36,923 bases of DNA, from NCBI GenBank assembly GCA_021812305.1, contig JAKAOB010000005.1, positions 1 to 36,923 of the forward strand, written 5' to 3'. This document shows, one piece after another, positions 29,188 through 35,695 of the stretch (position 1 is its first letter; every line of letters starts with the position of its first letter). The notes beneath the pieces are model-generated. The model made no database searches, was not told where the DNA came from, and worked only from the letters and a program-made list of their open reading frames with translations. This DNA is from Thermoplasmata archaeon. GTDB lineage: Archaea > Thermoplasmatota > Thermoplasmata > Lutacidiplasmatales > UBA184. The position numbers were made by a program, and so were the translations under genes.

Positions 29188-31128
29188 TTGGTCGGCGACG
29201 TACCCCCTCGATCGGCCCGGCGCCGGCTCGTCGGCGGGATCGGCGCCGTCCTGCTCGCCCTGGTGGCCCTCGGCGCGGCCGCGTGGGCCGGCGGCGGGCT
29301 CCTCTCGGGCTCGACCGGCCGGATCGGATACACCGCGGCGTTCCTCAACGGCACGGTCACGGTGACCCCGACCAGCGCGATCGCGCAGCTGCCGCCGTCG
29401 TTCTGGGGCGGCAACCTGGGCCCGAACACGCCGGTGTCGGGACCCTTGGCGACCCTCCTGGCCCGTAGCCCGATCGGATTCGCCCGCTGGCCGGGAGGCG
29501 CCGCCGGCGACGGGATCAACTACACCACGGGGCTCGTCACGAACCTCACCGGCGCGGTGAGCCCGGCCGTGACGAACCTCAGCGCGTTCGTCACCTGGTG
29601 TCGGTCGGCCGGCTGCCACGCCCTGCTCGAGCTCCCCGGGGAGATCGACGACCCCGCCACGGCCGCGTACGACGTCGCCTACACCGAGCGCACGCTCGGC
29701 TTCCGGCCGGACCTCTGGGCGATCGGCAACGAGCCGGCGCTCTGGAGCCACTTCGGGGCACCCTGGAGCCGATGGTCCGGTGCGCCGACCGGCAACGCCA
29801 CCCCCGCCACCTACGCCGCGCTCGTCCACGCCTACATCTCCGCGGTCCGCGCGGTGGATCCCACGGCCCGGTTCCTGGGTCTGGACGGCGTGGGGACCGG
29901 CGGGTACGGGGACGCGAGCTGGATCCGGGCCACGCTCGCCGAGAACGGACCGAACGTCAGCGCCGTCGGCATCCACGTCTACCCGGCCGGCTCGCCCCCT
30001 TTCGGCGGCGCCTCGCTCAACCAGTTCTACCGCAATCTCACCGGGTCCCGATCGCTCCCCGCCCGCATCGCGTCCGCCCGTGCGGCGGTCGAGAGCGGTT
30101 GCCCCGGATGCGGCCCCGTCCCGGTGCTCGTCACCGAGCTCAACGTCGGCGTCCTCCAAGGGAGCTACCTCCCGTACGCCACCGGTTTTCCCGAAGTGCC
30201 GGCGGTGGCGGCCCTCCTCGCCCAGGGGATGGCCGCGAACCTGACCGGGGCGTACCTCTCCCAGCTCGAGACCCCCTCGGCCGGAGCCTGGCTCTCTGCC
30301 GCCGGAACCGTCCATCCCCTGGCCCAGCTCTACACCGAGATCCTCCCCGACTTTCCCGGGAGGATCGTGGGATGCACCGTCGTCGCCGGGGGCGGTGGGC
30401 TCGTGGCGGTCGCCGGGACGGATGCGGCCGGTCGGGCGATCGCCCTGCTCGTCGCCAACCTCAACACCACCACCGGCTACGATCTCACCCTCTCCCATCC
30501 GCCGACCGCGGGGAGCGGATGGGCGTGGGCGTGGGACGGCCGATCGAGCTCGCCGGTCCTCCGCTCCTTGGCGACCGGGTGGCCCGGACAGCTCACGCTG
30601 CCCCCGGTCAGTATCGCGTTCGTGGAGTCCAACCTGACGACCCCGACTGCGATCGCGGGCGTACCGGGAGCCTCGGCCCCCCTCCGAGGGGGCGCGGGGC
30701 CGACGTTCGGGCCGGTCGGGGCACGTCCGCTGTCCGGTGGGTGGCCCGGGGAGCGGCGCTCGGCGACCGGGATCGGCTCTTCGACCCCACCGGGGGCCCG
30801 TGTCCTCGAAGCGAGCGGGACGGCTTTTGATCGCCGGGCCGATGCGACGGGGGGGCCGGCTCCGCGACGTCCCGGGGATGCGGCCGCGCCCCGTTCTTCG
30901 AGCACGATGCGGTCATCGGCCCGTTCGGCTCGGGCGCGGCCGCGGAACCGGGAGGGACCGCACCAGGAGGGGTCGGCCGGTCCTACCGAGTCCGCCGGGC
31001 CCGGCCCGGGCGTCGATCGGGTCCGTGGACCCGCGCCGGTCCGCGGCCTCAGGCCCCGGGGGTCCGGTCGATCGCGGTCGCGAACGCCTGCAGCATGTCG
31101 ATCGCGGAGCCGAGATGCCGCTGGGTGA
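29188..31128 (+). CDS. Secreted/membrane-anchored clan GH-A glycoside hydrolase-like protein; C-terminal tail doubtful
   Basis: An N-terminal anchor (LVGGIGAVLLALVALGAAAWAGG) precedes a TIM-barrel glycosidase resembling GH39/GH51/GH79 proteins. The N-terminal strand FWGGNLGPNTPVSGPL and FARWPGGAAGDGINY are typical. The acid/base glutamate is in WAIGNEPALW (about E182) and the nucleophile in VLVTELNVG (about E317). A beta-sandwich ends near SIAFVESNLTTP (about residue 480). The remaining 150 or so residues are proline/serine/arginine-rich with decaying codon bias after about 30820 and run 80 bases into the convergent metF-like gene. A missed stop or frameshift there is likely, and the native end may be near 30830. 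The start is a TTG. The substrate is unknown; several sequons suggest an exported glycoprotein. Confidence 0.72.
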   Translation: MVGDVPPRSARRRLVGGIGAVLLALVALGAAAWAGGGLLSGSTGRIGYTAAFLNGTVTVTPTSAIAQLPPSFWGGNLGPNTPVSGPLATLLARSPIGFARWPGGAAGDGINYTTGLVTNLTGAVSPAVTNLSAFVTWCRSAGCHALLELPGEIDDPATAAYDVAYTERTLGFRPDLWAIGNEPALWSHFGAPWSRWSGAPTGNATPATYAALVHAYISAVRAVDPTARFLGLDGVGTGGYGDASWIRATLAENGPNVSAVGIHVYPAGSPPFGGASLNQFYRNLTGSRSLPARIASARAAVESGCPGCGPVPVLVTELNVGVLQGSYLPYATGFPEVPAVAALLAQGMAANLTGAYLSQLETPSAGAWLSAAGTVHPLAQLYTEILPDFPGRIVGCTVVAGGGGLVAVAGTDAAGRAIALLVANLNTTTGYDLTLSHPPTAGSGWAWAWDGRSSSPVLRSLATGWPGQLTLPPVSIAFVESNLTTPTAIAGVPGASAPLRGGAGPTFGPVGARPLSGGWPGERRSATGIGSSTPPGARVLEASGTAFDRRADATGGPAPRRPGDAAAPRSSSTMRSSARSARARPRNREGPHQEGSAGPTESAGPGPGVDRVRGPAPVRGLRPRGSGRSRSRTPAACRSRSRDAAG

Positions 31129-31975
31129 TCTGCTCGACGTTGACCCCGAACGCGAGCTCGAGCCCCTCGCGGGCCGCCCCGTCGACGACCTCGGACCAGA
31201 CCTTGAGCGCGTGGGCGACCGAGCGGCCGGCGGCCCCCGTCTCGTCCCCGTTCAGGATCGCCCGCTCCGCCGACTCGGGAATGTCGGCCCCGAGCCAGCG
31301 GACGAACTCCGCGTCCCCGTCGTCCGCCAGCGGGGCGACGCTAAGGAGGAGCGCGGCCGGCGGGCGGCCGGCCTGGCGGCAGAGCCCCTCGTACTCCCGG
31401 GCCAGCTTGAGGACGCTCTCGGCGTCGAAGAGGATCTGCGTGGTGAAGAACGCCGCCCCGGCGCGGGTCTTGCCGAGCATCCGGTGGGCCTCCCCCGTGC
31501 GCTGCGGGATCGCGATGTTGCCGAGGAGCCCGCCGACCGGCTCGAGGACCGGCCGCACCACGCGGTTCGCCTCCAGGACGGTCGGGCCCGGGTAGGGGAT
31601 GTAGCGGCTGGAACCTCCGACGAGGACGAGATGGTGGCAGCCCCGACCGACGGACTCCCGCGCCCAGCCTCCGAGCGCCTCGGCCGACGGCAGGTGGGCG
31701 ACGACCTTGTTGACCACGACCTCGATCCCCGCCCGCTCCGAGATGGTGCGGGCGAACGCCCGCGTGTCCCCGCTGCGGTAGTACGGGCGCCCGTCGTGGT
31801 TCTCGTCCACGAGCTCGGGGATGTCCGCGGCATCGAGCCGGGGGACGGCGGAGAGGCGCTCGGCGAGGTCCGCCACGTACCCCGCGATGCGGGTCGGGCT
31901 CGCTCGGGCGCTCGGCGGGACGGGCTCGAAGAACAGCGGTCGCCGTTCCAGCGACTGGGCCAGGGTGCGGCGCAT
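31049..31975 (-). CDS. Methylenetetrahydrofolate reductase (MetF)-like protein
   Basis: A 308-residue flavoprotein-type TIM barrel of the MTHFR family, which reduces methylene- to methyl-tetrahydro(methano)pterin/folate. Features are LFFEPVPPSA near the N-terminus (the family's E-x-x-P strand with the catalytic glutamate), LVLVGGSSRYIPYPGP, a middle PVGGLLGNIAIPQR, and KTRAGAAFFTTQILFDAESVLKL, the hallmark substrate-binding strand, plus late VNVEQITQRHL. The family can be confidently named, but the pterin and electron donor cannot. ATG 31975 follows a TATA-like CTTCAATACG (32022-32031) with a short leader holding a perfect hairpin. An amidohydrolase gene lies upstream on the same strand, 121 bp away. 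Its 3' end overlaps the doubtful tail of the glycosidase ORF. Confidence 0.85.
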   Translation of the reverse strand: MRRTLAQSLERRPLFFEPVPPSARASPTRIAGYVADLAERLSAVPRLDAADIPELVDENHDGRPYYRSGDTRAFARTISERAGIEVVVNKVVAHLPSAEALGGWARESVGRGCHHLVLVGGSSRYIPYPGPTVLEANRVVRPVLEPVGGLLGNIAIPQRTGEAHRMLGKTRAGAAFFTTQILFDAESVLKLAREYEGLCRQAGRPPAALLLSVAPLADDGDAEFVRWLGADIPESAERAILNGDETGAAGRSVAHALKVWSEVVDGAAREGLELAFGVNVEQITQRHLGSAIDMLQAFATAIDRTPGA

Positions 31976-31984
31976 GCCTCACAC

Positions 31985-32001
31985 GCCGCCGAAACGGCGG
32001 C
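31985..32001 (-). promoter_or_regulatory. Perfect palindrome/hairpin at the metF-like transcription start
   Basis: GCCGCCG-TTT-CGGCGGC, a 7-bp perfect stem with a 3-base loop, begins where transcription is predicted to start from the TATA-like element and ends 9 bases before the ATG. It could be a 5' mRNA hairpin or a DNA operator. Function is inference. Confidence 0.4.
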
Positions 32002-32096
32002 GCTGCGCTCGACGCGCGGGCCGTATTGAAGCTTCGGCCGGCGGGTCCCTTGCGGCGCGCGCAAGTGGGCGGCGCGGGGGGCAACCGACGGGGCCG

Positions 32097-32951
32097 CTAG
32101 ACGCCGGCCGGCGGGAGGCCGAAGAGGCGGCGTGCGTTGCCGCCGAGGATGAGCTCCTTCTCCTCCGGGGCGAGGTCGAGCGACTCGATCAGGCTCACCG
32201 CGGTCGGAAGGGATTCCAGCGGCCAGTCGGAGCCGTAGAGGATCCGGTCGACGTCCCCGATGAACGCGATCGCATCGGCCAGACGGTCGACCGTCCGCGC
32301 CACGGCGGCGGCGAAGTGGGGGACCCGGGGCGGCGGGAGGAGGCCGGAGGTATCGACGTAGACGTTCGGGTTCTTGTAGACGACCTCGCTCGCCTCCTCC
32401 ATCCACGGATTCCCGAAGTGGCAGAGGACGAATCGCACGTCCCGGTAGCGCACCGCGACCTCGTCCAGTTCGATGGGACGGGCGTACTTCACGAGCCCGT
32501 GGCGGTCGAGGGTATCGCCCTGGTGGATCATCACCGGCAGGTTCCGCCGGTGCGCGAACTCGTAGACCGGGCCGAGGCGGCTGTCGTGGGGGTAGAAGGG
32601 AAAGTAGCCCGGGAAGAGCTTGACGGCCGCGAGGTCGCTCGTCGTCTCCCAGAGCGCGACGGCCCGGGCCACCTCCTCGGCTCCCTGGGTCGGGCTCACG
32701 GTCGACGTCCGCAGCAGTCGCCCCTCGCTGGCGACCAGGAGCTCTCGGCCCTCCCGCAGCGTCTCCTCGACGCTCGGCGACTCGTGGATCTGGAGGAGGA
32801 TCCCCGCCCCGATGTGGGCGAGGTCCATTTCGGCCAGAAGCCCCCGGACCGAGAAGTCCAGCCCGGCGCGATAGGAGTTGGTCGGGAGGTCCGGCCAGTA
32901 GCGGCTCAGGTGGAGATGCACGTCGAAGCGTCGGTCCTTCGGAGCGGCCAT
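32097..32951 (-). CDS. Amidohydrolase-2 family metal-dependent hydrolase
   Basis: A 284-residue TIM-barrel hydrolase of the amidohydrolase-related family (decarboxylase/hydrolase, PF04909-like). Metal-site residues appear as DVHLHLS (HxH), VMIHQGDT, VLCHFGNPW and the final YGSDWPLES (aspartate). Such enzymes hydrolyse lactones or amides or decarboxylate aromatic acids; the substrate is unknown here. A MEEASEVVYKNPNVYVDTSG segment is typical of the group. ATG 32951 has GGGAGAG immediately before it and a TATA-like GACTATGAC (32980-32988) giving a very short leader. It is divergent from the class III aminotransferase gene and upstream of the metF-like gene on the same strand. Confidence 0.9.
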   Translation of the reverse strand: MAAPKDRRFDVHLHLSRYWPDLPTNSYRAGLDFSVRGLLAEMDLAHIGAGILLQIHESPSVEETLREGRELLVASEGRLLRTSTVSPTQGAEEVARAVALWETTSDLAAVKLFPGYFPFYPHDSRLGPVYEFAHRRNLPVMIHQGDTLDRHGLVKYARPIELDEVAVRYRDVRFVLCHFGNPWMEEASEVVYKNPNVYVDTSGLLPPPRVPHFAAAVARTVDRLADAIAFIGDVDRILYGSDWPLESLPTAVSLIESLDLAPEEKELILGGNARRLFGLPPAGV

Positions 32952-33041
32952 CTCTCCCGCGCCTCCCGAACGCGGTCGCGGTCATAGTCGTTGCCCGTGG
33001 CCGGGGAAGGGGGCGGCACGGCCGCCGCCCTTCGCCGGCGG

Positions 33042-33053
33042 CAAATACTCAAG
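33042..33053 (+). promoter_or_regulatory. TATA-like element of the aminotransferase gene
   Basis: CAAATACTCAAG predicts transcription from about 33072 and a leader of nearly 40 nt. AGGGGG, close to the ATG at 33110, may be a ribosome-binding site. This makes it one of the less common leadered genes here. Confidence 0.45.
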
Positions 33054-33109
33054 AGCGCGAAGTCCCTTCGGCCGTTCCCCGAGGTCGGAACGACCAGGGG
33101 GCCCGGACG

Positions 33110-34600
33110 ATGACGGACGCGCCACCCTCGGGGAGCTTCCTCGACGCCCCCCGCATCCGGGTGGCCCCGCCCGGACCGAACTCCCGGCGCCTGCTCGACG
33201 CCCAGAAGCGGCTCGAGACCGAGGCCGTCGTCTACTCCCGGCACTTCCCGATCGCGATCGCCGAGGCGCGCGGATCGACGATCGAGGACGTCGACGGCAA
33301 CCGCTACATCGACTGGGTCGCGGGCGTCTCGGTCCTCAATCTGGGCCATCGCCATCCGCGCCTCGAGGCCGCGCTCGCCGCGCAGTCCCGGAAGGTCTGG
33401 CATGCCCTTGAGGTGCCGACCGAGGCGCGCATCGAGTTCCTCGAGACGTTGCGGGGGATGCTCCCCGGGCGCCTGCGCGATCACGCCCGCGTCCTGTTCA
33501 CCGTGACCGGAGGGGACGCCGTCGAGACCGCGGTCAACGTCGCCGAGTTCGTCACCCGGCGCCACGGCGTCATCGCCTTCTCGGGGGCGTACCACGGGGT
33601 GCACGGCGGCGCGGCGAACCTCACGAGCGGCCGCCGCTACCACGAGACCACCGCGTTCCACGGCGCGCAGGTCGTTCGGGTGCCGTTCCCGAACCCCTAC
33701 CGCCCCGTCCTCGGCGACGGCTCGACGGCGGCGACGATCCGATACCTCGAGAGCCTGCTCGCCGACCCGTACTCCGGGGTCGACGAGGTCGCCGCCGTCC
33801 TCGTCGAGCCGATCCTGGGCGAGGGCGGCTACGTCGTCCCCCCGGACGATTTCCTCCCCGCGCTGCGGGAGTTCTGCGACCGTCACGGGCTCCTCCTGAT
33901 CGTCGACGAGATCCAGACCGGCCTCGGCCGCACGGGCCGCCTCTGGTGCGTCGAGCACACCGGCGTGTCGCCCGACATCCTCTGCATCGCGAAGACGATC
34001 GGCGGCGGGATCCCCCTGTCGATGATCGCCTACCGGGACGACCTGGGCCGCGAGCTCCCGGCCGGGTTCCATCTCGGCACCTACCGCGCGAACCCCCTCG
34101 CCCTCGCCGTCGGGACGGAGGTGCTCCGCATGCTCCGGGACGAGCCGATCCTCGACCGGGTGCGCCAGCGCGGCGCGACCCTGCTGCGGGAGTTCCGCGA
34201 CATCGCCGAGCGCCACAGCGCCATCGGCGACGTGCGGGGCAAGGGGTTCATGATCGGCCTCGAGTTCGTCTCGGATCCGGTGCACCGCACCCCGTGGGGC
34301 GACCGCGCCCGGGAGATGCGCCGCCAGCTCCTGCACACGGGCGTCCTCATGCACACCTGCGGACCGTACGATCAGGTCCTTCGGTTCATGGCCCCCCTCG
34401 TCATCGAAGAGCCGCTCCTCGCACGGGGCCTCGGCCTGTTCGAGCAGGCCCTCACGGTCCTCGAGGGCCAGCCGGCCGCCCCGGCGGCGGTGCGCCACGC
34501 CCCGGCGCACCCCGGGCCGGAGCCGGCCGCCTTCCCCGGTATCGCTCCCCCCGTCCACACCCCGCATCCTCCCCCTCCCCCCGGGCGCCACCTTCCGTAG
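33110..34600 (+). CDS. Class III PLP-dependent aminotransferase (4-aminobutyrate aminotransferase-like)
   Basis: A 496-residue fold-type I transaminase. Core motifs are DVDGNRYIDWVAGVSVLNLGHRHP, TVTGGDAVETAVNVAEFVTR, FSGAYHGVHGGA (PLP-ring contact), VLVEPILGEGGYVVPP, LLIVDEIQTGLGRTGRLW and the PLP lysine in CIAKTIGGGIPLS (K295). This is the class III pattern of GABA/ornithine/acetylornithine aminotransferases. In archaea, relatives also include broad-substrate amino acid racemases, so the reaction is not certain. The last 40 residues are a proline/histidine-rich tail not found in the family. The gene is followed 11 bases later by the CARF-HTH regulator on the same strand, and an aldehyde dehydrogenase lies beyond on the opposite strand, consistent with a GABA-type route. 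Confidence 0.92.
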   Translation: MTDAPPSGSFLDAPRIRVAPPGPNSRRLLDAQKRLETEAVVYSRHFPIAIAEARGSTIEDVDGNRYIDWVAGVSVLNLGHRHPRLEAALAAQSRKVWHALEVPTEARIEFLETLRGMLPGRLRDHARVLFTVTGGDAVETAVNVAEFVTRRHGVIAFSGAYHGVHGGAANLTSGRRYHETTAFHGAQVVRVPFPNPYRPVLGDGSTAATIRYLESLLADPYSGVDEVAAVLVEPILGEGGYVVPPDDFLPALREFCDRHGLLLIVDEIQTGLGRTGRLWCVEHTGVSPDILCIAKTIGGGIPLSMIAYRDDLGRELPAGFHLGTYRANPLALAVGTEVLRMLRDEPILDRVRQRGATLLREFRDIAERHSAIGDVRGKGFMIGLEFVSDPVHRTPWGDRAREMRRQLLHTGVLMHTCGPYDQVLRFMAPLVIEEPLLARGLGLFEQALTVLEGQPAAPAAVRHAPAHPGPEPAAFPGIAPPVHTPHPPPPPGRHLP

Positions 34601-34611
34601 GCGGGCGACCG

Positions 34612-35457
34612 TTGCCGTCCCGTCGGTCCGCGGCCGGGCTCCCGAGGCGCCGGCCGCCGGTCCGTCCGCGATCGCTCCCCGACGGCGACCCCCACGCGCG
34701 CATCCACATCGCCCCGGTCGGCTTCGAGGTCGAGCGGGTGACGGAGCCGATCCTCACCGAGCGGGCCGACCGCGCCTACCTGCTCACCCGCGTCGGGGAC
34801 GACGCGGCCCGGCCGTTCGTCGACGAGGTCGTCCGCCGTCTCGCCCGGGCGCGCCCGCCCGTGGAGGTGCGCGTGGAACGGACCGAGATCTGGGACGTGT
34901 TCGGGGCGCTCGGAGCGCTCCGCCGCATCTTCGAGCGGGAGCGCCGCGCGGACCGCCACGCCGCGGGCGTCGTCCCGATCCGCGTCAACGTCTCGACCGG
35001 GACGAAGATCACCGCGATCGCCGGGACCCTCGCCTGCATGCTCTGGCGGGGCGAGGCGTACTACGCGCAGGTGACGCGCGCGTGGTACTCCGGGCTCACG
35101 CCCCGGGTCCGCCCCGTCAACGACGTCGTCGGACGGATCGACCCGGTCTCGGTCTATGAGCTGCGGGCGCCGGCCCCCGAGCTCGTCGAGGTGCTCGAGG
35201 CCCTCGAACGGCGCGGCGGCGCCCTCCGCAAGCGCGAGCTCATCCGGGAGCTCGGGCTCGACCGGGCCCCCCCGGGAGAGCCCGCCGGCCGGGCACCGAC
35301 CCCCCAGGCCCAGCACAGCCGCCTGAGGACCCGCCTGCTCCCCCTCGAGAGCCGATGGGGGTTCGTAGCGAGCGATGCCCTGGGGGCGCGCGGACGGGTC
35401 CGCCTGACGGACCAGGGCCGGCTCGCCCTGCAGCTGTTCGGACGCCGTCGGGATTAA
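34612..35457 (+). CDS. HFX_2341/DUF6293-like CARF-domain regulator with C-terminal winged helix
   Basis: A 281-residue protein whose N-terminal part looks like the HFX_2341-type (DUF6293) archaeal regulator, related to the CARF Rossmann-like fold of Csa3. It shows HIAPVGFEVERVTEPI, ADRAYLLTR, EIWDVFGALGALRRIFERE and the ligand-loop motif VNVSTGTKITAIAGTLACMLW at residues 126-145, like the NxTGGTK motif of CARF proteins. The C-terminal 95 residues (ELVEVLEALERRGGALRKRELIREL...VRLTDQGRLALQL) form a winged helix. It begins 11 bases after the aminotransferase stop, probably in one transcript; the only early start is TTG 34612 and the first 28 residues are basic and unmatched. It may bind a nucleotide second messenger and regulate nearby genes. 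No cas genes are in the window. Confidence 0.78.
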   Translation: MPSRRSAAGLPRRRPPVRPRSLPDGDPHARIHIAPVGFEVERVTEPILTERADRAYLLTRVGDDAARPFVDEVVRRLARARPPVEVRVERTEIWDVFGALGALRRIFERERRADRHAAGVVPIRVNVSTGTKITAIAGTLACMLWRGEAYYAQVTRAWYSGLTPRVRPVNDVVGRIDPVSVYELRAPAPELVEVLEALERRGGALRKRELIRELGLDRAPPGEPAGRAPTPQAQHSRLRTRLLPLESRWGFVASDALGARGRVRLTDQGRLALQLFGRRRD

Positions 35458-35478
35458 CCCATTTAACCGATTAAGCGT
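35452..35478. repeat. AT-rich 9-bp tandem repeat after the CARF-HTH gene
   Basis: GATTAACCC, ATTTAACCG and ATTAAGCG follow each other at a 9-base period, then TTCAATAGACTAAG. This is a roughly 40-bp AT-rich island in very GC-rich DNA just past the regulator stop. It may hold a promoter on the plus strand, but the short ORF at 35520 behind it is not convincing. Confidence 0.5.
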
Positions 35479-35695
35479 TCAATAGACTAAGTAGGCGAGG
35501 GGCTCTCCCGTTCCTTGGGATGTCGGACCGAGCCCGGACGTGGGCGGTTGCAACGGCCGCCGGCGTCCCGGAGCGGACGCAGCGGGTGCACCAGGCGGCC
35601 TACGGGCCGCGGCCGATGCGCGTTCGCCCCCCCGTCCCCGGCTCGCCCGGGCCGGGACGGCCGACCGGGCCCCACCGGCCCGGCGCGGCGCCCGC

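Noticed and set aside
32906-34591. 561-residue minus-strand ORF antisense to the aminotransferase
   Set aside because: The plus strand encodes every class III aminotransferase motif; the antisense has none.
34612-35457. Interpreting the CARF-HTH protein as proof of a CRISPR locus
   Set aside because: No cas gene or array occurs in the window; HFX_2341-type regulators are also found alone.
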